NCBI GenBank assembly: GCA_029936155.1
Contig: JAPYUK010000012.1
Span: forward strand, 1 to 51,891
From: Dehalococcoidia bacterium
Lineage (GTDB): Bacteria; Chloroflexota; Dehalococcoidia; Lucifugimonadales; Lucifugimonadaceae
DNA length: 51,891 bases
Reading direction: 5' to 3'
Part shown: piece after piece, positions 1 to 8,046 of the stretch
Layout: each line of letters opens with the position of its first letter
Position numbering within the stretch: position 1 is the stretch's first letter
Program-made: the position numbers and the translations under genes
The notes under the pieces: generated by a model
The model's input: only the letters and a program-made list of their open reading frames with translations
What the model was told of the DNA's origin: nothing
Databases searched by the model: none

Positions 1-10
1 GCTTAGCAAT

Positions 11-1501
11 CTACGTTTGCGGATCGTCGAGGTAGTCCCACTCTGGGTCCAGCTGCCATCTCACCGTATCGGCCGGTGCTGTGTTTTTGGCCCACGGGAC
101 GAGAATTTCTAGATTGGCCGACTGCTCTCGGATTTGAGCATCGACCCACTCAGGATCCCAGCCATCCAGAACCATTCCCGTCAATCGTCGGGCGATCTCT
201 GCGTGTTCAGGTGAATCGATCAAGTCGTTCAGTTCGTCGGGATCATCGGAAAGGTTGAACAGCTGAGAAGGCATCTTGTGGTAGTAGTTCAACTTCCACT
301 CGCCTTCACGCACCATGCGGTTCTGCCAGATATTTTCTCCGTCGGAGTGAGCAGGGTCTCCGGGCTCGGTGCAGTACTCCGAAAAAGCGAGATCATGCCA
401 GTCATTGCGGACTGGATCACTAACTAGCGGCAGCAGCGAACGGCCCATGGACGAAGGCAGCGCCGGCGATCCCGATGCCGCGAGCATGGTCGCATTGAGA
501 TCGAGCTGGCTGGTTACTCGATCAACTCGCATCCCCTGTGGCAATTGCGCAGGCCACGAAACGATCGCTGGAACTTTTACTGAGTCTTCGTAGAAGGTCT
601 GCTTCCACCACAGGCCCTTTTCGCCAATTTGCTCACCGTGGTCGGCGGTGTAAATAATCAACGTGTTTTCAAGCAAATCATGTCGTTCAAGCGCGTCGAA
701 AATATCGCCGAGCAGTGTGTCGAGCCGGGTCACCAGAGCGTAGTACGCAGTGCGGCATCGGTCGATCTCTTCGTCTGTCACATCTTCCACACCAGTGTTC
801 GATTTCCACCACTTCAGGTAAGGGTGGTTCTCGTCCTCAAATGCTCGCGGATTCCTTGGGGGCGGGACTTTACCGCGGTATTCGTCATAATCCTGTTTTG
901 TGGCCACAAACGGCTGGTGAGGTAGCATGAAGCCAACAGCAAGACAAAACGGATCATCGCTGCTTGCGGAAGCATGGTCCTCGATAAACTCAACAGTGCG
1001 AGCGGCGACCAGCTCATCGTGAACCTGGTACGAATTCAGTCCGTGTCCGGACAGCTTGAGGCTAATTCGATCAGGCCCTGCCGTTCCTGACAGCTGGCCG
1101 TGATCAACTTCGTCGACACCCATGTGATTCGAGTTGTGGTCTCCGATAAATCTTTCGGTAAACCCGTGAAACTGATCGGGCCCAAAAAAGTGCATTCGCC
1201 CGATTTGTACAGGCTGGTAGCCTCCGGCACCGAGCGAGTGGGCGAATGTCGGAATGCCCGAATGAAGGAATTGACTGTTCGTCCACACTTCGTTCTGGTA
1301 CGGGAACTGCCCGGTCATCATTGCAGCGCGTGAAGGCACGCAGATTGGCGATGCACAGTAGTTGTTTTCGAAAGTGACACCGCGCGCTGCCAGCGCGTCG
1401 AGGTTAGGGGTGCGAATAACCGAATTACCCGAGTGACCCATAATTGCAGGGTTGTGTTGGTCGGACTCGATGAAAAGGATGTTCGGGCGGTTGTTTGGCA
1501 T
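11..1501 (-). CDS. Choline-sulfatase-like type I sulfatase, cytoplasmic
   Basis: A 496-residue alkaline-phosphatase-superfamily sulfatase that should hydrolyse a sulfate ester. Cys54 lies in the C-x-P-S-R-A-A-M-M-T-G signature, where the family converts Cys to formylglycine. Asp14-Gln15 near the N-terminus and Asp287-His288 in T-A-D-H-G match metal-site positions. The stretch after D-H-G (G-E-K-G-L-W-W-K) closely resembles choline sulfatases, but the substrate cannot be fixed from sequence. The protein starts directly at the catalytic domain (PNILFIESDQ) with no signal peptide, so it should be cytoplasmic. The ATG has only a weak Shine-Dalgarno sequence. An aldolase gene lies upstream on the same strand, 200 nt away, so co-transcription is possible but not shown. 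Confidence 0.9.
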   Translation of the reverse strand: MPNNRPNILFIESDQHNPAIMGHSGNSVIRTPNLDALAARGVTFENNYCASPICVPSRAAMMTGQFPYQNEVWTNSQFLHSGIPTFAHSLGAGGYQPVQIGRMHFFGPDQFHGFTERFIGDHNSNHMGVDEVDHGQLSGTAGPDRISLKLSGHGLNSYQVHDELVAARTVEFIEDHASASSDDPFCLAVGFMLPHQPFVATKQDYDEYRGKVPPPRNPRAFEDENHPYLKWWKSNTGVEDVTDEEIDRCRTAYYALVTRLDTLLGDIFDALERHDLLENTLIIYTADHGEQIGEKGLWWKQTFYEDSVKVPAIVSWPAQLPQGMRVDRVTSQLDLNATMLAASGSPALPSSMGRSLLPLVSDPVRNDWHDLAFSEYCTEPGDPAHSDGENIWQNRMVREGEWKLNYYHKMPSQLFNLSDDPDELNDLIDSPEHAEIARRLTGMVLDGWDPEWVDAQIREQSANLEILVPWAKNTAPADTVRWQLDPEWDYLDDPQT

Positions 1502-1635
1502 TGTTCCAGTACTTTCTCAACTCGATGGATCAGTGGATTACCCCGTCCAACCATAAACTGCCTGTGATAGCGATTCGTTGTAGTCGCTGCCATCCTTCCC
1601 GTGATGGACGCGTCGATGACAGTTTGGGCAGATTG

Positions 1636-1664
1636 TAGATCCTAGCGGAAAGAAATCGGATCTA
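1636..1664. promoter_or_regulatory. Inverted repeat between aldolase and sulfatase genes
   Basis: Perfect 7-bp arms TAGATCC (1636-1642) and GGATCTA (1658-1664) flank a 15-nt spacer, in the 200-nt gap between the end of the aldolase gene (1702) and the start of the sulfatase gene (1501). There is no T-run that would make it a clear terminator. It could be an operator for the sulfatase gene or a chance hairpin. Confidence 0.3.
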
Positions 1665-1701
1665 CTGGAACTCTGAGATCAGACAGATCTACCGTCCATT
1701 A

Positions 1702-2451
1702 CTAGCCGTGAAGGGCACTAAAAAACTCTTTCCCGCCCGACATGATCCAGCCGTTCAAACTTGTATAGAAGAACTTGACGCCTCGATCTCTAAATTTACC
1801 GACGTTTTCAGCAGATACGGTCGTTCCGGCAGTTCTACCTGCAGCAATGATCTTTGAGATGGATTCGTCTATTACCCTCTGCACATCAGAGTGTTCCTCA
1901 TCGCCGATGTGGCCCATGGATTGTGCTAAATCGCTTGGAGCGACGTGGTAGACATCGATGTGATCTACTCTGAGAATTTGATCAAGGTTATTGACTGCCT
2001 GAATATCTTCAATCAGGACGATCGACATTGACTGATCATTGGCTTTGGCGAGGTAATCGACCACACCAAACGACTGGCGAGGTTGGAACATACCTCTGCG
2101 GCCGATAGGCGCGTATTTCGTAGCCTCAACGACAGTTCGCGCGTCTTCTACCGTGTCAACGTGCGGCACAACGATTCCCATGGCTCCCATATCCAGAGCC
2201 CGGTAAATAGTGCTGTAGTCAGCGCTCCCTACTCGAACGATGGGGGTCATGCCCCATAGATCTGCAGCGCGGGACAAATCACCTACATTCTCAAAACTTA
2301 CGGGGCCGTGCTCGGCTTCCAACCAAACTGCGTCGACTCCTATTTGTCCGACAAAGTCCACGAGGTACGGTGTGTCAACCCCAGCTAAGCACGTGACGAT
2401 TTCGCCAGCCGCAAGTTTTTCTTTCGTCCGATTTGGTCGCAGTTCTGCCAT
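1702..2451 (-). CDS. HpcH/HpaI-family aldolase (2-keto-3-deoxy acid aldolase type)
   Basis: Class II pyruvate-dependent aldolase of the HpcH/HpaI family, expected to cleave 2-keto-3-deoxy acids to pyruvate plus an aldehyde. With the start chosen here it is 249 residues, and the catalytic set falls almost at the textbook HpaI positions: Glu47-His48 in E-A-E-H-G-P, Arg73 in I-V-R-V-G, and metal ligands Glu148 (L-I-E-D) and Asp174 (A-P-S-D-L). An in-frame ATG lies five codons upstream at 2466, but a GGAG sits 9 nt before the ATG at 2451, inside those extra codons, so 2451 is preferred. It is likely a late step of a sugar-acid or aromatic-acid pathway. A remnant of an enolase-family dehydratase lies immediately upstream on the other strand, a natural partner for such an aldolase. 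Confidence 0.88.
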   Translation of the reverse strand: MAELRPNRTKEKLAAGEIVTCLAGVDTPYLVDFVGQIGVDAVWLEAEHGPVSFENVGDLSRAADLWGMTPIVRVGSADYSTIYRALDMGAMGIVVPHVDTVEDARTVVEATKYAPIGRRGMFQPRQSFGVVDYLAKANDQSMSIVLIEDIQAVNNLDQILRVDHIDVYHVAPSDLAQSMGHIGDEEHSDVQRVIDESISKIIAAGRTAGTTVSAENVGKFRDRGVKFFYTSLNGWIMSGGKEFFSALHG

Positions 2452-2522
2452 CGTTATTTTCTCCAATGTTTGTTCGCAGTTGATAGTGTCAAAATCTGTA
2501 GGTACGCGCTTGAGAGTTCGAG

Positions 2523-2651
2523 ATGGGTATCATCGATCATCCACTAGATATCAGAGGCGACAAGATCTATTTGTCCGATAGACCGGGCCTTGGAATCGAG
2601 ATGGACAAGGACTACATGCGCGGTCATGTTCTTGACGGCTACGGCGGATAG
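2523..2651 (+). pseudogene. C-terminal remnant of an enolase-superfamily (mandelate racemase-like) enzyme
   Basis: A 42-codon open stretch ending in TAG at 2649. Its translation contains D-K-I-Y-L-S-D-R-P-G-L-G-I-E-M-D, the typical C-terminal tail of mandelate racemase/muconate lactonizing enzymes (P-G-L-G-I/V-x-x-D), as also seen in the intact copies in this window. No barrel domain precedes it: the aldolase gene on the opposite strand starts at 2451 and an in-frame TGA lies just upstream. It is therefore a stub of a lost gene. The match is short but specific. Confidence 0.6.
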
Positions 2652-2774
2652 TTGGGATTCCGGGGTCTCGCCCAGGAGGTAGTTAGGAAATGCAGCGATC
2701 ATCGATGAGCAATTTTGGATGAACCCCAATGAGAAGTATCTGTACTATCTGATTCGAGAAACACGAAATGAACC

Positions 2775-2803
2775 AACCCACCTGAACGTTACTCAGGTCG
2801 GTT
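2775..2803. promoter_or_regulatory. Inverted repeat just upstream of LLM oxidoreductase gene
   Basis: Arms AACC-C-ACCTGA (2775-2785) and TCAGGT-C-GGTT (2793-2803) pair over 10 of 11 positions around a 7-nt loop. The element ends a few bases before the GAGGAG ribosome-binding site of the gene starting at 2823. No T-run follows, so it reads better as an operator or a 5'-leader hairpin than as a terminator. Confidence 0.45.
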
Positions 2804-2822
2804 AACTGAGGAGAGCAGCGAA

Positions 2823-3794
2823 ATGCCCGGAACTCCACGGCCACGGATTGAGTTTGCTTACAACCCACCGGCAGGCGATCGAGGCAAAGAGACGATCAGA
2901 CCCGAGGACTACCTCAGCGATCTTAAGAAAGCGTTGGACGTTGCCACGCAGGGATTCAGATCTATCTGGGTGTCCGATCATCTGAACTACGCTGAGGAAT
3001 GGCGGCTCGAATGTTGGACGCTGCTCACCTGGATAGCGTCAAAGTACCCCGATGTCGATCTCAGTACAATCGTGATGAGCAACTCGTTCCGGAATCCCGC
3101 GCTCGTTGCGAAGATGGCTGCCAGCCTTCAGGTGCTGAGCGGAGGTCGGTTCACCCTCGGCTACGGCGCAGGCTGGCACGCGGGGGAGCACAAGGCGTTC
3201 GGATTTGACTACCCACGCTCCGGTGAGAGAGTGGATCGACTGGAGGAGGCGATACAGGTGATTCGTGCTCTCTGGACAGATTCACCGGCCAGTTTCTCAG
3301 GCAACTTTTATTCGATCGACGGAGCACACGCCGAGCCGAGACCCGTTCCGACTCCGAAGATCATGATTGGTGCTTCAGGCGAAAAGAAATCGTTGCGCGT
3401 CGTCGCTAAATATGCTGACTGGTGGAACGATGTGGCACGTCCGCTTCCCGTCCTCCAGCACAAACTCGATGTGCTTCGCGCTCACTGTGACGACGTTGGC
3501 CGTGATTTCAACTCGATTCGGAAGACTCTGTCGATCGGCACGTACATCGACAAATCACACTCCCGCGCACTGGAGCAAGCGGGCCTCAGTAATCAGGACG
3601 GTAAGACCGCCACTGGGCGTCCTCTGTACAACAGCGATACCGCCGTTATTGCAGGTGATCCGTCGGCTGTGCGTGAGCAGTATAAGGAGCTAAGTGAGAT
3701 GGGATTTGATCTCATCGTCACCTACTTCGAGGACTTTCAGGATCTTTCGGCAATGAAACTGTTTATCGACAAAGTCATCCCGGAGTTCGCTTAG
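2823..3794 (+). CDS. Luciferase-like (LLM class) flavin/F420-dependent oxidoreductase
   Basis: A 323-residue bacterial-luciferase-fold TIM barrel using FMN or F420. Visible family marks are the N-terminal G-F-R-S-I-W-V-S-D-H-L strand, the L-S-G-G-R-F-T-L-G-Y-G-A-G-W segment around residues 106-119, and a P-K-I-M-I-G-A-S-G-E strand around residue 180 that typically binds cofactor phosphate. The GAGGAG site upstream of the ATG supports the start. The gene stands alone between an enolase remnant and an aldolase-like gene. Whether it is an F420-dependent dehydrogenase or an FMN monooxygenase cannot be decided by eye; both abound in SAR202-type genomes. Substrate unknown. Confidence 0.87.
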   Translation: MPGTPRPRIEFAYNPPAGDRGKETIRPEDYLSDLKKALDVATQGFRSIWVSDHLNYAEEWRLECWTLLTWIASKYPDVDLSTIVMSNSFRNPALVAKMAASLQVLSGGRFTLGYGAGWHAGEHKAFGFDYPRSGERVDRLEEAIQVIRALWTDSPASFSGNFYSIDGAHAEPRPVPTPKIMIGASGEKKSLRVVAKYADWWNDVARPLPVLQHKLDVLRAHCDDVGRDFNSIRKTLSIGTYIDKSHSRALEQAGLSNQDGKTATGRPLYNSDTAVIAGDPSAVREQYKELSEMGFDLIVTYFEDFQDLSAMKLFIDKVIPEFA

Positions 3795-3917
3795 ATACTC
3801 GCGTCCGTATCCTGCTCTAGTTATTATCGTTGCAGCCTGCTTTGTGGTGTTGGATCGCTGATGCCAACGCTATACTCCGTTCCCGTGTGACCCAAATGGA
3901 GTATCAGGAGACAGGGC

Positions 3918-4676
3918 TTGCCAATCAATCGTATTTTCGCGGCGAATAATGAAGGTCGAAAAGCACATTTCTTGCAGATGCACTTCCCCTCGACTGAGTT
4001 GGTTGAACTCGCACATCTGGCAGGTATGGACGGCGTCGATCTGGACGGCGAACAGGGGCACTTCGATCTTTCGGAGATAGACGAGATATGCCGAGTGGCA
4101 AACGCCGCCGGAATGACCGTCACAGCGCGGGTGCCATCGGTTGATCCGGTACCGATCAAGCAGTATCTGGCGCGTGGCGTCCAAGGGATCCAGGGTCCCG
4201 GTGTGGAAAATGGTGAGCAGGCGCGGACATTGTCGGATTCGTGCTACTACACCCCGGCGGGAAAGCGATCCTGGGGCCCGGGTAGGGGGCACTACTACGA
4301 TCATCAGCCGACGATGAAGGAAAAATTTGGCGGCAACGTGGGCTACATCGCTGATGCAAATGAAAACATGTTTGTGATCGCTCAGCTCGAAAGCCAGACG
4401 AGCATCGACAATCTGGATGCCATCATTGCGGTACCCGGGATTCATTGCATCACGTTTGGGCAGAACGACATGGCGTCGTCACTTGGTGTCCCCGGTGAAC
4501 CGGGTCACGAAAAGGTCAACAGCGCCCACGCTGAACTTGAAAAACGGGCGCGAGCGGCGGGAAAGCACTTGCTTTCAGACCGCGTCGCCTACGTGCGAGC
4601 CACCGTGGCGCTTCTCGACGTCTTACGCGGCCACCTGGCTGATCATCGAAACGACCCTGTTGGGCAGATCAGCTAG
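3918..4676 (+). CDS. Divergent HpcH/HpaI-fold aldolase-like protein with altered catalytic His
   Basis: A 252-residue member of the HpcH/HpaI TIM-barrel family. The metal ligands are conserved (Glu158 in A-Q-L-E-S, Asp184 in F-G-Q-N-D-M) and so is the arginine (Arg71 in T-A-R-V-P). The normal E-H-G-P motif, present in the aldolase at 1702, reads E45-Q-G-H48-F-D, so the usual catalytic histidine is replaced by Gln and a His sits two residues later. The chemistry may therefore differ from a standard aldolase. The start is TTG, with GGAG seven nucleotides upstream (3907-3910). A TATACT -10-like hexamer about 40 nt upstream could belong to its promoter. Its 3' end overlaps that of the convergent hydrolase gene by 8 nt. 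Confidence 0.8.
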   Translation: MPINRIFAANNEGRKAHFLQMHFPSTELVELAHLAGMDGVDLDGEQGHFDLSEIDEICRVANAAGMTVTARVPSVDPVPIKQYLARGVQGIQGPGVENGEQARTLSDSCYYTPAGKRSWGPGRGHYYDHQPTMKEKFGGNVGYIADANENMFVIAQLESQTSIDNLDAIIAVPGIHCITFGQNDMASSLGVPGEPGHEKVNSAHAELEKRARAAGKHLLSDRVAYVRATVALLDVLRGHLADHRNDPVGQIS

Positions 4677-6675
4677 GCGTTATCCAGTCCCAGAATTTCG
4701 ATGCTCCCGCCACAGAAACGTCTATGTCCTCATCAAGTAGATATCGTTCGGCAGCGAGTAACTCACCAGCGGCACGTACCCGTTGCAGGTAGTCGTCTTT
4801 TGAGGAATACCGTTCTTCAATCGAAAGCCGTGGATCACCATTAGCCTCCCGCTGAGCACGCGTTGCGGCAAAGGGAATTGTTCCTCCGGCGAATACCAAT
4901 AATTGAGTTTCTCCGCCCACCGATGGGTGTCTGAGCGTCCATCCCGTCGTCGCAGCGATTGGCACCGCCACCTCGGGTAGCATCACCCCGGCTATCTCAT
5001 TGCCATCGATATCCACTGCCGATACCAGTGACCCAAAAACCCCACCCACCTTCGGCGGAAAAGTTGTGATCTGCTCACGCGACTCCGCAAGTCCAAAATC
5101 GCGTCGTCGCGGGTTGGCGTGATGCTTTGGGTAGTTCGCTCCGGGGATACGGCCGAACACAGCAGCTAGTTGGTCGGTCGGAACCGCGCTGCCGTCGTCC
5201 AGACGGGGGTGCTTGCTCGATGGTGGCTCGACGCCGTGAACGACCCACCGGTCCATGTTGATCAGGCACGCTCTCAATAGCGGCGCGTAGTCGATGATGT
5301 TCCTAAGGTTTTGCGAACGGTCCTGATCCGATTCACCTGATACGGCGAGATCAGATGGCGGCCAAACTCCAATGCTGTGCTCGGTGCCTGTGAAGTGGTA
5401 GATACGCGTGTTAGGGCCCGGGTCGACATCGCGGCTCCCGGCGGGATCCGTATGCAGTAACGAGGCGTCACCCCGGTGGTATTCGGCGGACGTGTTCGTG
5501 TAGAAAATCTTGAGATTGGAGTTGCGTTCGACGAGCCGGGCATGAAGCGACCCGACCTCTTCTGTCTCCTGATCGACTGTAGTCGAGCTGGCAAAGGGGA
5601 AAAGCTGGGTGAGCATGTTGTTACGATCTTTGGAGTTTTGGCCAAATCGTTGATTGAACTCGCCCCTCATTCCACCGGCTACATTGGCGATCACTCCGTC
5701 CAATGCCTCGCGATTTTCCTCGTCAAGATTGAAGTCGTTGTAGACGTATGTCCGCAGGTAACGCCCGGTCTGAGAACGGCCATAACCGTAGGCGTACCTC
5801 ACACCGGGCACTGGCGTCGGAATCTCTGTGGTGCCGTGTTTGATCCAAGATGTACAATCCCGTAGCGCAGCGAAACTCAAACCCAGAACACGCGCTCCTG
5901 TTGTGGTGTATACGACCTGGTACAACCGGCCCTTTTCGAACCTATCTTGGGCACAAACGTAGTTCGGGTCGGCGTGATAGTTTCCATTCTCATCAATTCG
6001 TCCAAAACGCCATTCATCGCGGGGTACAGGTTCAGGCTCGCCATCGGGTTCATCCCGTACTTCCATGAAAGCGCCTTCTTCCTCCATATCGGCCGCCGGA
6101 TATGCGCGATGGCCTTTGTCGGATAACAGGAAGTTGTGGTTGTCGGTCCGCGACTGGAGTTGGGAATAGATCCGGCCGGTGATTGGAGTTCCGGTGGTGC
6201 CGATTTTCTTTTCAAGGGCATCCGGCGCGTCCATTGTGATCAGTGCAGGGTGATCGGGAGCGTCTTTCTGCCAACCGCACGCCACGACTACGTAGCCGAG
6301 GCGCATCAGGAGACCGTCACCTGTGTCGACCTCGACGTCGATGGGCGTGTTCTCGTCGATAGTTGGGCGGCTCGCGAGATTAAAGTTGGGCAACGCGACC
6401 CGATTCCCTCGGTTTACTATGTCTAGAACCATCCGACCGCTGGCCTTGCTTCTGTCCATTGGGAGGATGATTGAAACGTCCGAAGAGAACTCGACACGAC
6501 CGTCAGAACCACGCGGCGCCAGGGCTACGTCCGTGATCCGTTCGTTCGCAGGGTGAACGGGGTCGATGGCGAATCGGAGAGTTCCCCTTAGTTCCTCGTA
6601 TGGGCCAACGTCGCCCCACGACTTTCCGTTGGCCAACGTGCGGCTGAACTTCACATCGAATCCGATCACCGGCAT
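4669..6675 (-). CDS. Large alpha/beta hydrolase-domain protein (Abhydrolase_10-like)
   Basis: A 668-residue protein with an alpha/beta-hydrolase core. The nucleophile elbow G-Y-G-R-S-Q-T-G places Ser301 as the likely nucleophile, followed by R-Y-L-R. The long N-terminal region (G-P-Y-E-E-L-R-G-T-L-R-F) and overall length match the large uncharacterised hydrolase-domain family I recall as Pfam Abhydrolase_10. The reaction is presumably ester or amide hydrolysis; substrate unknown. There is no signal peptide after the chosen start. An upstream in-frame ATG exists at 6726, but GGAG eight nucleotides before the ATG at 6675 favours the shorter form. The gene is not obviously in an operon and converges with the aldolase-like gene. 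Confidence 0.82.
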   Translation of the reverse strand: MPVIGFDVKFSRTLANGKSWGDVGPYEELRGTLRFAIDPVHPANERITDVALAPRGSDGRVEFSSDVSIILPMDRSKASGRMVLDIVNRGNRVALPNFNLASRPTIDENTPIDVEVDTGDGLLMRLGYVVVACGWQKDAPDHPALITMDAPDALEKKIGTTGTPITGRIYSQLQSRTDNHNFLLSDKGHRAYPAADMEEEGAFMEVRDEPDGEPEPVPRDEWRFGRIDENGNYHADPNYVCAQDRFEKGRLYQVVYTTTGARVLGLSFAALRDCTSWIKHGTTEIPTPVPGVRYAYGYGRSQTGRYLRTYVYNDFNLDEENREALDGVIANVAGGMRGEFNQRFGQNSKDRNNMLTQLFPFASSTTVDQETEEVGSLHARLVERNSNLKIFYTNTSAEYHRGDASLLHTDPAGSRDVDPGPNTRIYHFTGTEHSIGVWPPSDLAVSGESDQDRSQNLRNIIDYAPLLRACLINMDRWVVHGVEPPSSKHPRLDDGSAVPTDQLAAVFGRIPGANYPKHHANPRRRDFGLAESREQITTFPPKVGGVFGSLVSAVDIDGNEIAGVMLPEVAVPIAATTGWTLRHPSVGGETQLLVFAGGTIPFAATRAQREANGDPRLSIEERYSSKDDYLQRVRAAGELLAAERYLLDEDIDVSVAGASKFWDWITPS

Positions 6676-7170
6676 AGTTTGTTCTCCTTCGAGCGCAGCT
6701 ACATTAGAACTGCCCTGTACGCACATATCTTGATTTCCTGCGTGAATTTAACAGGAGAATGTCACAAGTTGGGTTGTATAGAGTTCACTTAGCGTCATCT
6801 GCCATGGATTGAATCTGCGGCGGAGCAGATATGACCCTGACCTCGTTGCCCCGTAGCTCGATCAACCCGGATGTCATGCTCTGAAAGTGATGCCCGCCCT
6901 GGGCGGTGGTCAATATGACCTAGAGGGTCTCATATTAGAGACGACGTCCCAGCCTTTTGCGCTGCTAGGTTCAACTGGCGATTATTTTTCACGCTGATTT
7001 TGTAATCCATATAGCGCTGCCAACCTGTTCAGATCGAACGTGTAGATGGTCTATGTTCGATCAAGCCACAAAAGCACTTATAGAATTTGCTTGAAAGGGG
7101 CGGGTGATGGGGGCTGCCTGCGAGCCTATTGAAGTAAGATGCCGCCATTCAATCCAATGGAGGTATCGAG
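6676..7170. other. Intergenic region with possible gene tail
   Basis: About 490 nt between divergent hydrolase and SDR genes. On the minus strand a 42-codon open stretch (TTG 6913 to TGA 6785; ATG at 6877) encodes M-T-S-G-L-I-E-L-R-G-N-E-V-R-V-I. It looks protein-like but I do not recognise it, and it may be the tail of a lost gene. The plus-strand half carries an inverted repeat, listed separately, and the GGAGG of the SDR gene. Nothing else was recognised. Confidence 0.3.
7032..7062. promoter_or_regulatory. Inverted repeat upstream of SDR gene (candidate operator)
   Basis: Perfect 8-bp arms GATCGAAC (7032-7039) and GTTCGATC (7055-7062) flank 15 nt that hold a further AGA/TCT pair. The element lies about 110 nt upstream of the SDR ATG at 7171, where an operator for a dimeric regulator would be plausible. 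No regulator gene lies beside it. Confidence 0.4.
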
Positions 7171-7926
7171 ATGGCGGACGACAGAGTCGCGATAATTACA
7201 GGCGCGGGCAGCGGTGTTGGCAGGAGTGCGGCGCTGGCGCTGCTGGGCGACGGCTACAAAGTCACGCTGGTGGGTCGAAGGCTGGAAGCGTTGGAAGAAA
7301 CAGCAGGACTTGCCGGCAACAACTCGTCGAACGCTCTATCCGTCTCAGCTGATGCCGGTAATGCGGACGCTGTTGCAGGCGTATTCAAGAAAACCATGGA
7401 TGCGTTCGGAAGACTCGACGTGCTGTTCAACAATGCAGGAATTGGCGTAAAGGCGCCCTCGCTTGAAGAAGTCACCCCCGAGCAGTGGCAGTCGGTCGTC
7501 GATATCAACCTCACCGGAACGTTCCTCTGTACACGCGAGGCGATGCTCATCATGAAGGATCAGGATCCCATGGGAGGGCGCATCATCAACAATGGCTCCA
7601 TTTCAGCCTATGTACCCCGTCCGGGCGGCGCGCCGTACACTGCAACCAAACATGGTGTAACCGGACTTACTCGTTCGACTGCACTCGATGGTCGCCAGTA
7701 TGACATTGCGTGTTCCCAGATCGATATCGGCAACGCATTGACACCGATGACCGAGGGATCGACTGATGGCCAAATGCAACCGAATGGCGAGATGGTTCCA
7801 GAACCTCGCTTTGACGTGAACTATGTCGGTCAGCAGATTTTGTTTATTGCGAATCTGCCCCTCGACACCAACATCCAGTTCATGACAATCATGGCTACGA
7901 AGATGCCATATATCGGTCGGGGTTAG
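7171..7926 (+). CDS. Short-chain dehydrogenase/reductase (SDR)
   Basis: A classical SDR of 251 residues that should interconvert an alcohol and a carbonyl using NAD(P). The Rossmann glycine motif T-G-A-G-S-G-V-G occupies residues 10-17, N-N-A-G lies near 87-90, the catalytic Ser is about 143 (N-G-S-I-S), and Tyr156-x-x-x-Lys160 sits in Y-T-A-T-K. GGAGG seven nucleotides before the ATG fixes the start. An FAD-dependent oxidoreductase gene follows on the same strand about 120 nt later, so the two may be co-transcribed. Substrate cannot be assigned. Confidence 0.9.
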   Translation: MADDRVAIITGAGSGVGRSAALALLGDGYKVTLVGRRLEALEETAGLAGNNSSNALSVSADAGNADAVAGVFKKTMDAFGRLDVLFNNAGIGVKAPSLEEVTPEQWQSVVDINLTGTFLCTREAMLIMKDQDPMGGRIINNGSISAYVPRPGGAPYTATKHGVTGLTRSTALDGRQYDIACSQIDIGNALTPMTEGSTDGQMQPNGEMVPEPRFDVNYVGQQILFIANLPLDTNIQFMTIMATKMPYIGRG

Positions 7927-8046
7927 CCCGATGGCGCACCTCGTGTCCACTGTCTTAAGTGCCCTGAGAGAGCTTCCGAGGTGGGTGCAGATAAGCTGGG
8001 TTTTCCATGCACAACGCCAAATCGACCTCTCGCAACCCTTCGTCGA

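Noticed and set aside
5476-5865. Plus-strand open frame of about 129 codons
   Set aside because: Lies fully antisense to the alpha/beta hydrolase gene; no family pattern or ribosome-binding site.
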